Assembly (NCBI GenBank): GCA_019044685.2
Contig: JAGTXX020000011.1
Coordinates: forward strand, 2,356,001-2,420,000
Direction: 5' to 3'
Length of the DNA stretch: 64,000 nt
From: Nannochloris sp. 'desiccata'
Taxonomy: Eukaryota; Chlorophyta; Trebouxiophyceae; Chlorellales; Chlorellaceae
Positions within the stretch are counted from its first letter, which is position 1; each line of letters begins with the position of its first letter. A model generated the notes under the pieces. That model had not been told where the DNA came from and did not search any database. It worked only from the letters and a program-made list of their open reading frames with translations. Position numbers and translations under genes: made by a program. Positions 30,605-42,438 of this stretch are shown here, one piece after another.

Positions 30605-31402
30605 TTAGTGTCCAACAAACAACGTATAACTTAATCCTACGAGTATTCCAACTCCAATGCTCTTTAAAACTGCTTCAGCCAATGTATTTGAATACTCTGC
30701 AGTTCCCAAAACAGACAAGTCTACAACTACGGGCATTTGTTCTAACCAATGAGTAAAAGATTCAGGCAAGTTATTCTCTACCGCCCCTTGAAGGATAAGG
30801 TCCCTATATCGTCGAGTCGGTGCTACAGGATGTCGAAGGGTCATATAGGGTGCAGAAACAAACACAGTAGCATCGAGGGTAGTTTTTATATCATTATTAT
30901 TATTGTTATTATTATTATTGCTTCTATTGGTAACCGGCGTGTCGGTTGTGCTGCACGTAGCTACAGAGATAATTTTACGTTGATATCCTATTTCTTTAGC
31001 TTCTATCCGCTGTATCTGCTCTTGGGTAAGTTCATACAGCACTCCATATGGCTGCCAATACACTAAATCATCAACAGAATTTGGATAAGAAGTACCAGTA
31101 CTGCTCCGGTGATTGACGTCACGTAGCTGTTGCCGCTGCCACCATTTCTGCTTTAGATTTCTTTGACTATTTGACTCATTACACGACCCTTCTTCTACGT
31201 AATATACTTCAGTAAGGGTGGCATAGCCACCTCTATGCCCAAATACTAGAGCTATGTTGGGTTGAGTTACTTGTGCGACGGTGCCAGGAGGCACCGCTCC
31301 AAGCCCCCGCTTGGCTAGCGTTATTGAAGACATGTTGGCCCCATAGGCAAAGTATAAGATCTTATCTTGTAGTGGCGGGTTAGGTTTACGTATTGGTGGC
31401 AT
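30605..31402 (-). CDS. Gamma-glutamylcyclotransferase-like protein, tail-anchored
   Basis: A 265-residue single-exon protein of the GGCT/AIG2-like fold. The substrate-loop motif YFAYGANMSS is at residues 17-26, and the fold continues through ALVFGHRGGYATL and WQPYGVLYELTQEQIQRIEA. Family members cleave gamma-glutamyl amides to 5-oxoproline, but the substrate here is not known. There is an Asn run (coded by an ATT-type triplet repeat at 30892-30919) in a loop. The C-terminus ends in one hydrophobic segment (SIGVGILVGLSYTLFVGH), so the enzyme may be tail-anchored in a membrane. The frame continues upstream to a TTG at 31489, but the first ATG (31402, MPPIRKPNPP) gives the natural start. Confidence 0.8.
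   Translation of the reverse strand: MPPIRKPNPPLQDKILYFAYGANMSSITLAKRGLGAVPPGTVAQVTQPNIALVFGHRGGYATLTEVYYVEEGSCNESNSQRNLKQKWWQRQQLRDVNHRSSTGTSYPNSVDDLVYWQPYGVLYELTQEQIQRIEAKEIGYQRKIISVATCSTTDTPVTNRSNNNNNNNNNDIKTTLDATVFVSAPYMTLRHPVAPTRRYRDLILQGAVENNLPESFTHWLEQMPVVVDLSVLGTAEYSNTLAEAVLKSIGVGILVGLSYTLFVGH
30892..30919. repeat. (ATT)n triplet repeat coding for poly-Asn
   Basis: A near-perfect triplet run inside the cyclotransferase-like gene encodes about nine consecutive asparagines on the minus strand. It is likely to vary in length between strains. Confidence 0.8.
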
Positions 31403-31652
31403 TGTTTGGATGTATAGAGGGGAAATTAAGAGGGTAGTTGAGAAGTGTTTTGTTGATACTATTTTTTGAAAAATTGAAGTGGAGGTCAAAGTGACAGCGA
31501 GGCAGTGCTGACGAGGCCCGCTGCTCTTTTAACCCATATTGATAATATTGGTAACAAATAATATAAATGAGTGAACGCATCCGCCAGCAAATGTTGTTCT
31601 CGCATTCGCATCAAAGCAGGCTGATTAGACCAGAAATTTTTAAGCCGCCAAA

Positions 31653-33128
<1,476 letters not shown>

Positions 33129-33449
33129 GTTGGATCTTATTATCGAAAAAGAAGAAATTTCGTTCTTTCTTCCTTCCTTCCTTTCTGTTCTGATTTGATT
33201 TTTATTTTCCTTTTTCTTCTCTCTTGATATTTCCCATGTCTGATTTCAGCATTAAATTGAGTTTATCATAAAGAGTCAGCTTACAAGAAGCAAGTTTAAA
33301 TTCAAGTTGTTGGCAACTTTGTCAAAAAGCTTTTGGATTGTCCATTGTTTTACCAGGCTATTGGAGGGCGGAAGGACCTAAATTACATGGAACATCACGT
33401 TTAGACGACCTCCAGCTTCCTCCAGCTGCTGCTGCCGCAACCACCTCTT
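33129..33449. other. Convergent 3' intergenic region
   Basis: About 320 bases between the adenosine kinase and HNH-like stop codons. It has T/C-rich runs near 33165-33225. No gene is seen. Confidence 0.45.
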
Positions 33450-34456
33450 TTAGTATTTTCTATTAGTTTTATTTTCATTCTGATGCCGCATTCCAACCAA
33501 CACCCCAGCATAATGCCAGGCAGAACTCTGCCCACCTCTATGCAACACTTCATGAAATACTAAATGCGATCGTCCATTCCGCACTGCTGCAGCTTGCTTT
33601 TGAGAACACGGCCTACACTGAGGATAATACCTCTGTAGTGGTTGCCCCGTCGGCAAGCCCAACGCTGCCATCGATCTTTGCACAATTTTATATTTCAATG
33701 CACTACCTAATAACCTTCGTCTATTCGCATTAAGTACCTCTTGTACGTGTTTATTGGGGGGCATGTGATCCCCTACAACTGCCCCTTTTCTGGTACCGCA
33801 ATGATGACACCCGTCCCGTTTAAAAAATCGATGCAGTTCTCTTCTTTTCTCATCAGTTGCGTACTTCATTCCAGCCGCAGGCATAGATTCTTTTGCAATA
33901 GCACCCACTTTAGTCAAATCACTAGGCATGACGCTACGGAATTTGCCTCCCATCACTCTGAAGAAGGCAATACCGAGAACTGCATCAGCCATGAGATCTT
34001 CTGGTCGTAATTGACCCCGAAGCAATACACCTGGGTCTAGTAATCCTCTCCGTAGCCCATCAGATTGGACACGTTGACATTTGATGGTTGCTTGACCGGC
34101 CATGGCTGAAGCGAAACCAACGCCGAGTAAGCCTCCTAGAGGGCCGAAGACAGGAGTTCCGCAGGAGATTCGTAGGGCGGAACCAATGGCTTGCGCTGTG
34201 GCTAGGCCACCTGCGTAGGCACCCATGCTGACGGCAGCTTGAACGACGAATGGGATTGCTGGTTGAAAAATTGTGACTATTTGACGGCCAGTGTGTCTGC
34301 AGGTAGCGTCGGTTGGACAATTTTAAGTAATGATCAGTGTGCAAGAGTCTTGTCTGGCAAAAGAAGACGCGTGATCACGTTTAAGCAATTGTAGCATTTA
34401 TTAAAAGAGGTAACTTACACAACACGTCGCTGTAGCTCCTCGTGTTCTCGGCCCAT
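33450..34456 (-). CDS. HNH-like zinc-binding protein with hydrophobic N-terminal half
   Basis: Exon 1 (34456-34419) and exon 2 (34296-33450) join in phase 2, giving 294 residues. The N-terminal third has Gly/Ala-rich hydrophobic stretches (TIFQPAIPFVVQAAVSMGAY, GPLGGLLGVGFASAMAG) that could cross or lie in a membrane. The C-terminal half has C176-x2-C179, then GDHMPPNKH (Asp189-His190), and a second pair C240-x2-C243 (YYPQCRPCSQKQ) followed by HLVFHE. This C-C...DH...C-C layout is that of an HNH/treble-clef fold, used by nucleases, but some such folds only bind zinc. I believe similar uncharacterised proteins exist in other eukaryotes, from memory only. Nuclease activity is not shown. Confidence 0.7.
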
Positions 34457-34831
34457 TGCAATTAATGATCTAGACAAGTAACTGAAAAAACTTTGGTAAA
34501 CAATTAGATCTGTTCGCAGTGCATTTGTTACTATGTTTAATGTAGAATACATTTAGATTTAAAACAAGGTCAGCTGCTCACTGTCATAGTGTGAAAGAGA
34601 TTTTGCTATGCGCCCAATAGCATTCTAAGATAATGATAAGTATTTAATCGAAATAAACTTGGTTTCAGCACGTTCTATTCCTCAAAATATATCTACTAAT
34701 ATCAGAACAATCTGGAATAGAGAGGGAGCATTCAAAATTGAGAGACAGTGCCATCTTGATCACCAGCTACAGATCACATATATACCTTCGAGATCGTTAT
34801 TTATCTGCTTTGCCGCTAATTAGATAGCAGC
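34457..34831. promoter_or_regulatory. Divergent intergenic region, HNH-like / PIG-Q
   Basis: About 375 A/T-rich bases separate two divergent start codons. No additional ORF or RNA gene is seen. Confidence 0.45.
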
Positions 34832-35789
34832 ATGCCCCCTGCATCGCGACCACGCAATGACACACTTCTTCTAATATCACATCTCCTCGCTGCAGCTCTT
34901 GGCCATTGGCTATGGTCTCATAAAACAGAAATTGCCGCCACCACTGCTTCGGTTGCAGATTTTATTGCAGATTTTATACTTGACCAACTTGAGTGGTTTA
35001 TGACCGCCAAGCCAGCAGGTTCGTCATTATCGTTATTCGTTGGTAAACTATACACTATTAACTTTAGAGCATATACATATAGTACTGCCGCGCTCTTTAC
35101 CATCCAGCAATTTTTAATCTCACCCTTGTTTTCTCTCTTTTCCCAAACCACCCATCATGGATGATCCCTTGGCTGCAGGCATCAAGCTTCATCTTCAACT
35201 TGCACACGCATTAGGCCTTGGTGGCATGAAATACATCAATATCCTCCAAAGTATATCATCTGCCTTACCAACTGTAGAATTAATAGAGCTTGCAGTCATG
35301 GCGGCAGCTGTTGCTCTACCGCTTGTTGGTTTAGGTACAAGCAAATGTACAGGTATTGCCACTCAATGCTGTTATCTTCTTATAGCGCCTATAACTGTTG
35401 CATATACAACAATGACATTGATATATAGATTGCATTTGAATGCTACAATGCATACCTGGCTGGCTATGCGAGGTAAAACTCCCCTTGTGCCTTCTTCTTC
35501 TTTTCGAAAAGGAAAGGCGGGGACAGAGTCTAGTGAAAAGAAGCGCCCTTCTGCCCCGCAGCCTCTATACCCTACGCAGCTCGCTGTTGCTTCCCTCTTA
35601 TTCATGCCATGCATTCTTACATTACCTACAACGGCCTGGTTTTATGCTTTCTGGTCGGCAGTAGAGCTTGTTTGTTATGGACTCCCAGCAAGTACAGCAT
35701 CAGTGTGCGCAGGTGGTGCAATACTTCCTGATAATACAGTCAATCTGCTGCACACATGGGCACAAGGTCATGTATTTACATTGAAATAA
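34832..35789 (+). CDS. PIGQ: PIG-Q / GPI1, GPI-GlcNAc transferase subunit (minimal form)
   Basis: PIG-Q (Gpi1) is an ER membrane subunit of the complex that starts GPI-anchor synthesis by adding GlcNAc to phosphatidylinositol. Exon 1 (34832-35018) and exon 2 (35179-35789) join in phase 1 across the conserved motif AKPAGIKLHLQLAHALG, which aligns with the family's GAPAGLKxN segment. The protein has several hydrophobic spans and ends with LLFMPCILTLPTTAWFYAFW, matching the family's LLFxxxxFLLPTTAxYY. It is only 265 residues, whereas animal and fungal forms are more than twice as long, so this is a Gpi1-domain-only version. An open frame starting in the intron just before exon 2 is not the true start. 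Confidence 0.87.
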
Positions 35790-35856
35790 TTCTGCTTAGA
35801 AGTAAATGAAATAGCAACTTGAATAAAAATTAACTTTGTATGATTTCGTTATTGTT

Positions 35857-37467
<1,611 letters not shown>

Positions 37468-37921
37468 GATTGCAAAAATGATATATCTATAATATAAAAA
37501 GCATTTAGCTTGGGTGGAGAACTGCATTAGCTTTTCGACCAGCCAAAAGCTAGACCAAGTTGTCGATGAGGTGGCAGCTACCTCAGTTGTAGCCAGCTAG
37601 GTACCCTCAGAAGTTTAAGCTCCTAGAAAGCATGTGGAGGTATAAAGAACTAGCTAACTTTGTTGGTTAATATGTGGGCAGAGTAGGAGCTGTCTGGCAG
37701 AGATTTAGAAGTATTGTGTTTCCCCCGCCACTGCCCCCTTCGCCGAGTCTTAGCACGACCTAACCAATTCCTAGTCTTCTTTCCATTTTCTTTCAATAAT
37801 AGCTACTACATGCACTACAAAATCTGAAGTCAAAATGTTGCTAAGGGGATTGTTTTACAGAGGTATTACTATCATTCTAATCTAACAAGGGGTTGAGAAT
37901 TAACTAACTAGAGCAATATAT
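37468..37921. other. Intergenic region, MAPK 5' end / RPL26 3' end
   Basis: About 450 bases with the MAPK promoter and the RPL26 3' region. I see no ORF or RNA gene. Confidence 0.45.
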
Positions 37922-38733
37922 TTAGTCCACGTTCTCCATGGCCTGGATTTCCTGCTCAGTGAACTTGCCCTTGTCTCCCTTTCCGCCGCGCTTGCGCTCC
38001 AAAAGAGCCTTGCGATCCTTGTCAATCTTAAGCTTCGTGATGACTACCTTGGAAGCATCAATACCGACGGGGACAGACACACCGTTGGTCTTTTCACGGG
38101 TGAGACGCTCGATGTGGATAACCCACTTCTTACGGTATACTTGAACAACCTTACCCTCGCGGTTCTTGAAGGTTCCACGCACAACAGTGACCTCATCGTC
38201 CTTGCGGATGGGCATGGAGCGAACCTGCAATTAAAATGAAAATAATGGTTAAAAATTAGTCTAAATTGCCCACTTCTGCATTACGTTGGCAGTGATGGAC
38301 CCAAAATTACTGTTGGGGCCCCAAGATAAATGCCAAGCCGCATTTAAGCCTCTCTTTTCCGAATTTATGAAGTTGCTGCTAAATTAAAATATATACTCAC
38401 GTTGTACTTGTTGCGAAGCTCAGTGGAGACGGGGGCGCTCATAAGCTTCCGCCTCTCGCTGGAGGGAGCAGTGAAATGTGCCTGCAAAATAATAAATAAA
38501 ACGCATCAGAATTGAGGTCCATCATACATCGCCGTCGGCCTAAACTCCAAACTAGACGTCTCTCTATTTTCAATAGAGCCCTTGTTCAGACACTATTCAT
38601 ATATTCCAATAATTTAAATTCAATATAGGCTTTTCTCTGGCCTTCAATGCCGCAGCCCACTTCCTCCAAATGCATTGGTGCTCACCTTGCGGCACTTTCT
38701 CCTGCTGGAGGTTACTGTAGAGCTATACTTCAT
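37922..38733 (-). CDS. RPL26: Cytosolic 60S ribosomal protein L26 (uL24)
   Basis: The eukaryotic cytosolic counterpart of uL24. Three exons (38733-38686, 38481-38401, 38224-37922) give 143 residues. The sequence is diagnostic: [39 protein letters not shown], then [20 protein letters not shown] (the KOW motif) and [20 protein letters not shown]. Both introns fall at phase 0 boundaries. The C-terminus is Lys/Gly-rich. This window thus carries both the organellar and the cytosolic uL24. Confidence 0.97.
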
Positions 38734-39048
38734 TTTATTCCTCTTCTTCCAGCTAAAAAAGAGGACGATTCAGAGCTTAATCGTGCCAATAGACTGCCAA
38801 ATTGATGTTTCAAGCAGCCTCCAGGGTCGATTAAAATTCGATTTTTATTGCTCCTTCGATTTCACTTCAAAAAAGCTCCTATTTCGATAAACAGCTTTTA
38901 AAATAAATAAATCTCCACAATTCGTCTCATTGACTCCGAAAAGAAACCAAACTTATAGCGCATTGCCATCATCTTGCTTCTTTGTAAGCGATCGTTTCGG
39001 ATTCTTAAAATTCTGGCATATTCCAACAACTACCCAACTCGTCGTTAA
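38734..39048. promoter_or_regulatory. Divergent intergenic region, RPL26 / ABC1K
   Basis: About 315 bases hold both promoters. No feature beyond A/T-rich sequence is seen. Confidence 0.45.
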
Positions 39049-40746
39049 ATGAGCGAGATTAACACCGTCCAAGGCGGAGAACTCTCGCCCTTAGATAATG
39101 TCACTCGCACATCTGAATTCTGGCTCCGTGTATCCACTATTTATTTCGGTTACAAAGCAACCCAGCTCCGTGCCCTTGCCGCCCAAGTTTCAGGCTGGAA
39201 CAGCGATCGTATAAAATCAGACCTGTGGGATCCTCAACAAGAGAAAGCAGCATCTCAAATGTACAATCTCTGCGTCGATTTACGTGGATTCTACCTCAAA
39301 GCAGGGCAATTCTTAGGTGCTCGAGGCGACTTTGTCCCTGAACAAATTTGTAGAAAGCTTTCTTTACTACATGATCAAGTACCACCCATGCCTGCTGCCC
39401 AGGTGCGTGCTGTGATTGAAGAAGAACTCGGAAATGTTCCTATGGATCAAGTATTCGAATGGATCGATTTGGACAACCCTTTAGGCTCTGCGTCCATCTC
39501 TCAAGTACACAAAGCCAAATTAAAGCCTTTACCTGGACAGCAGTATTCATCTTCATTAGGATGGTGGAAACGGCCATTGGGCTTGTTCTTTCCATTTTTG
39601 AGGAACCGTAAAAACCAAATTGGTGATGTTACGGCAGCAGTTGCCATTGCCGACAGCAGCAGCAGCAGCACTGCACCTGGCACTATCAATCGAAGTGCGC
39701 TTGCTTTGGTCCCTGTAGGCAATCCCCCTGTTGATTTGACTCTTGCGTGGCAACAAGCCCCAACAGATGGCATTGTTGCCGTCAAAGTCCAATACCCCAA
39801 CGCTTTACCGACTATGTCACTTGATTTATCCAATCTCCGTGTATTAGCTGCATTTTTGAGTAAGACTGAACTTAAGTTCGACATGCTCAACGCTGTAGAT
39901 GAACTCTCCAAACAAATACGTCTGGAATTTGATTTTAGAAGAGAAGCACGAATTATGGACGCGGTTGCAAGGCATTTTGAAGGTCAGAGCGATAAAATAG
40001 TGGTTCCTCGTAGCGTGCCTACTATGGTCACACCTCGACTACTCGTCATGAATTATTTAGATGGTGTTCCTATCACCAGAATGAAGGACCAAATAGCCTT
40101 TCAAAATCTTTCGGAAGCGACAAAACGCTTAGCTGCGAAAAGAATTTTGTCACGAGTTGCCGAAGCATATGGCAGAATGATTCTAATTAACGCCACCTTC
40201 CAAGCAGACGCTCATCCTGGCAATTTAATGGTGATGAAAGGTGGTCGAATAGGGGTCATTGATTATGGCCAATCGAAAAGACTTCCAGATTGGGAGCGTG
40301 CTCAATTCGCTCGACTCATTCTTGCGCTCGACTCGGGGAATGAGAGAGCTGTGAGCAAGGCATTAGACAATCTAGGAGTAGTCACCGAGCGTGATGATAC
40401 TGAAATTAAAGCTGAAATGGCACGCGGGATGTTTGATACCACCGGTAAAGTCGATCCGTTTGACCCGGAGAGTCCAATTAAAAAAATGGGTATTACGACT
40501 TTCCCTGCTGATATGTTTTTTGTACTACGAGTAGTACAGTTATTACGTGGTTTGCAGGACGGGATGGGAATCAATGATTTTAGTAGTGCGCAGCAGTGGA
40601 AACCGTTTGCTGAGGTCGCGTTGAAACAGTTGGGAGATTTAGGAGTACTTGATGAAAATAAAGAAAACAAGAAGAGTCATGGTGATCCTGCTCCGCCCGC
40701 TGCTGCATCTCTTACTTTAGCAATGTTTACAAAGCCTTTAGAATAA
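39049..40746 (+). CDS. ABC1K / UbiB-family atypical kinase
   Basis: A 565-residue single-exon member of the ABC1/ADCK/UbiB family, which supports prenylquinone metabolism in mitochondria and plastids. Family hallmarks are present: the K-x-G-Q motif (YLKAGQFLGARGDFVP), the alanine-rich loop variant (GSASISQVHKAKL), VAVKVQYP, the E-F-D-F segment (EFDFRREARIM), ADAHPGNLMV and DYGQ in place of DFG. About 60 extra residues, partly Ser-rich, lie between GSASISQVHKAKL and VAVKVQYP, a spot where the family usually has only a short loop. No clear transit peptide is seen, so location is uncertain. A TGTAA element at 40783-40787, about 40 bases after the stop, fits the green-algal polyadenylation signal. 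Confidence 0.92.
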   Translation: MSEINTVQGGELSPLDNVTRTSEFWLRVSTIYFGYKATQLRALAAQVSGWNSDRIKSDLWDPQQEKAASQMYNLCVDLRGFYLKAGQFLGARGDFVPEQICRKLSLLHDQVPPMPAAQVRAVIEEELGNVPMDQVFEWIDLDNPLGSASISQVHKAKLKPLPGQQYSSSLGWWKRPLGLFFPFLRNRKNQIGDVTAAVAIADSSSSSTAPGTINRSALALVPVGNPPVDLTLAWQQAPTDGIVAVKVQYPNALPTMSLDLSNLRVLAAFLSKTELKFDMLNAVDELSKQIRLEFDFRREARIMDAVARHFEGQSDKIVVPRSVPTMVTPRLLVMNYLDGVPITRMKDQIAFQNLSEATKRLAAKRILSRVAEAYGRMILINATFQADAHPGNLMVMKGGRIGVIDYGQSKRLPDWERAQFARLILALDSGNERAVSKALDNLGVVTERDDTEIKAEMARGMFDTTGKVDPFDPESPIKKMGITTFPADMFFVLRVVQLLRGLQDGMGINDFSSAQQWKPFAEVALKQLGDLGVLDENKENKKSHGDPAPPAAASLTLAMFTKPLE

Positions 40747-40973
40747 TACATGTACTGCTATGGTATTCGTATTTGTTGATTTTGTAAGCCAGTCGCCTAC
40801 AGTTAACAGAGAAAAAAGCAAAGACAAGAAAATCAAGCTGAAGCTCGGCTGAAAGGCTGAAATAAGTCAACATTTGAAAGAAAGAAAGCATAGAAATAAG
40901 AAAAAAATAATATAAAAAATCTAAAAACCAATACGGAGGACATAATTTGATTATCAGATATAACGTAATTAAT

Positions 40974-41768
40974 TCAGAGGGGATCCTTTGCTAATAGTAG
41001 TTCTAGTGGTAATGTAACAACTATTAAATCACTATTTTTCGCCACACCAACCGCACTTTTCAATTCATTTTTAAGATTTTCAATGTGGCGCTGAGCCGCA
41101 GCCTCTCCTTCGCTCTCTACAAAAGCAGTAAAAGGAGACCAACTTTGGACAAATCCAGCTATTCTGTCTACACTAACATTCCATTTCATATGTAAATTCT
41201 TCAATTCGACCGTTCTGAATTCATTTTGAGCTGTTTCTAGGTACATAGAGTACCCAAATTGAAGCGCTTTTGCCAATTTTGGATCAAAATATTTCCACAA
41301 AATGTCTCTTATTCTGGTATAAGCAGCATCTGCTGCTTTAGAATCTGCAGGAAATATGGGTGAGCTGTTGTACGACCATACTGCAACGACGCCATCAGGC
41401 TTTAATATGCGACTGGCTTCTTTAAAGAACTCGGGGACCTGAAACCAATGTAGAGCAGCAGCGGCAGTGACCACATCTGCATAGTTTTCAGGAAGACCAG
41501 TCGATTCTGCCGTTCCGACTCGGTATTCTGTGTTTTCAGAGGCATTTTCAAATGCTGATTGGAGCTGTGACTCGCTCGTATCGATGCCAATTACTTTGGA
41601 GAAGCCTCGTTTAGCGAGATCAGAAGTTACCTGGCCGCTCGCACAGCCGCAATCGATTGCAATGCCCCCTGCCACTTCTCCTCTGAATTGAAGAATTGTA
41701 TCGTAGAGATGTGGTGGGTAGCTAGGGCGAGATTTTGCATACACTGCTCCATCCCATTTTGGAGGCAT
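40974..41768 (-). CDS. SAM-dependent methyltransferase (class I)
   Basis: A 264-residue single-exon methyltransferase. Motif I is AIDCGCASGQVTSDLAKRGF, followed by GIDTSESQL (motif II acid) and DVVTAAAALHWF (motif IV region). The opening (PPKWDGAVYAKSRPSYPPHL) resembles the trans-aconitate or juvenile-hormone-type small-molecule methyltransferases of fungi and plants. The substrate cannot be told. The open frame extends upstream to a TTG, but Met at 41768 is the first ATG and aligns with the family. No targeting signal is obvious. Confidence 0.88.
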   Translation of the reverse strand: MPPKWDGAVYAKSRPSYPPHLYDTILQFRGEVAGGIAIDCGCASGQVTSDLAKRGFSKVIGIDTSESQLQSAFENASENTEYRVGTAESTGLPENYADVVTAAAALHWFQVPEFFKEASRILKPDGVVAVWSYNSSPIFPADSKAADAAYTRIRDILWKYFDPKLAKALQFGYSMYLETAQNEFRTVELKNLHMKWNVSVDRIAGFVQSWSPFTAFVESEGEAAAQRHIENLKNELKSAVGVAKNSDLIVVTLPLELLLAKDPL

Positions 41769-42438
41769 GTGTGTTGATATTTTATAATTTATGTGACAGC
41801 AGTGATGTTTAGTGATCGAAATAGAACTAAATAGATGAGGAGTTTTGGACAAAATATTAAGACTATCGCTTGAGGCTTCTTCCTAATGAATAGATTTACT
41901 TTAGATATGTTTCAATTCAAACCCTTGTTTCTTACTTGAAACTCTTAATTAAATGAAATTATGGGCACCGCCACGACTTCACTCTACAAGTTGTAGCCTT
42001 TCCCCTCTCTCAATTTACATTTCTGTCAATTTACAAAGAGTTCAAAGAATTCAGAGAGTTCAAAATGCACAGATATTCGATACATAATGGAAAAATGCTC
42101 TGACACCGAGATAATATAAGCGTGTGACTGATTAAAAATAGTTCGGCTCTGCCCTCTCTGCAAAATAAACAGTAATTTTCAAATAAAGGTGTTGAAAAAA
42201 ACGAAATAATGTTCAAATAAAACGAGTTCTCTACATTCATTGGCTACCAGTAATGGGGTTCTTTTTCTTCAAGTTTTTCGATAAAAAGAAAATAAAAACC
42301 CTAGAATATTTTCTTGTCTTTCTCTCAGGACAAGAGGTTTATTCTTTATTTTGTTGTTGGTATTGGTGGAAGCTTGACCCCGGTATTCCATTCTTGCAAA
42401 ACAAAAATACCAGCGTGTATATATCCATGATTGCATTC
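41769..42438. other. Intergenic region, methyltransferase 5' / G3BP-like 3'
   Basis: About 670 A/T-rich bases. A short imperfect direct repeat of agttcaa(a/g) units sits near 42038-42064. Open frames here are short and look non-coding. Confidence 0.45.

Noticed and set aside
30605..31489. Longer 294-residue form of the cyclotransferase-like protein
   Set aside because: It begins at TTG; the first ATG at 31402 gives a natural start and the extension has no conserved feature.
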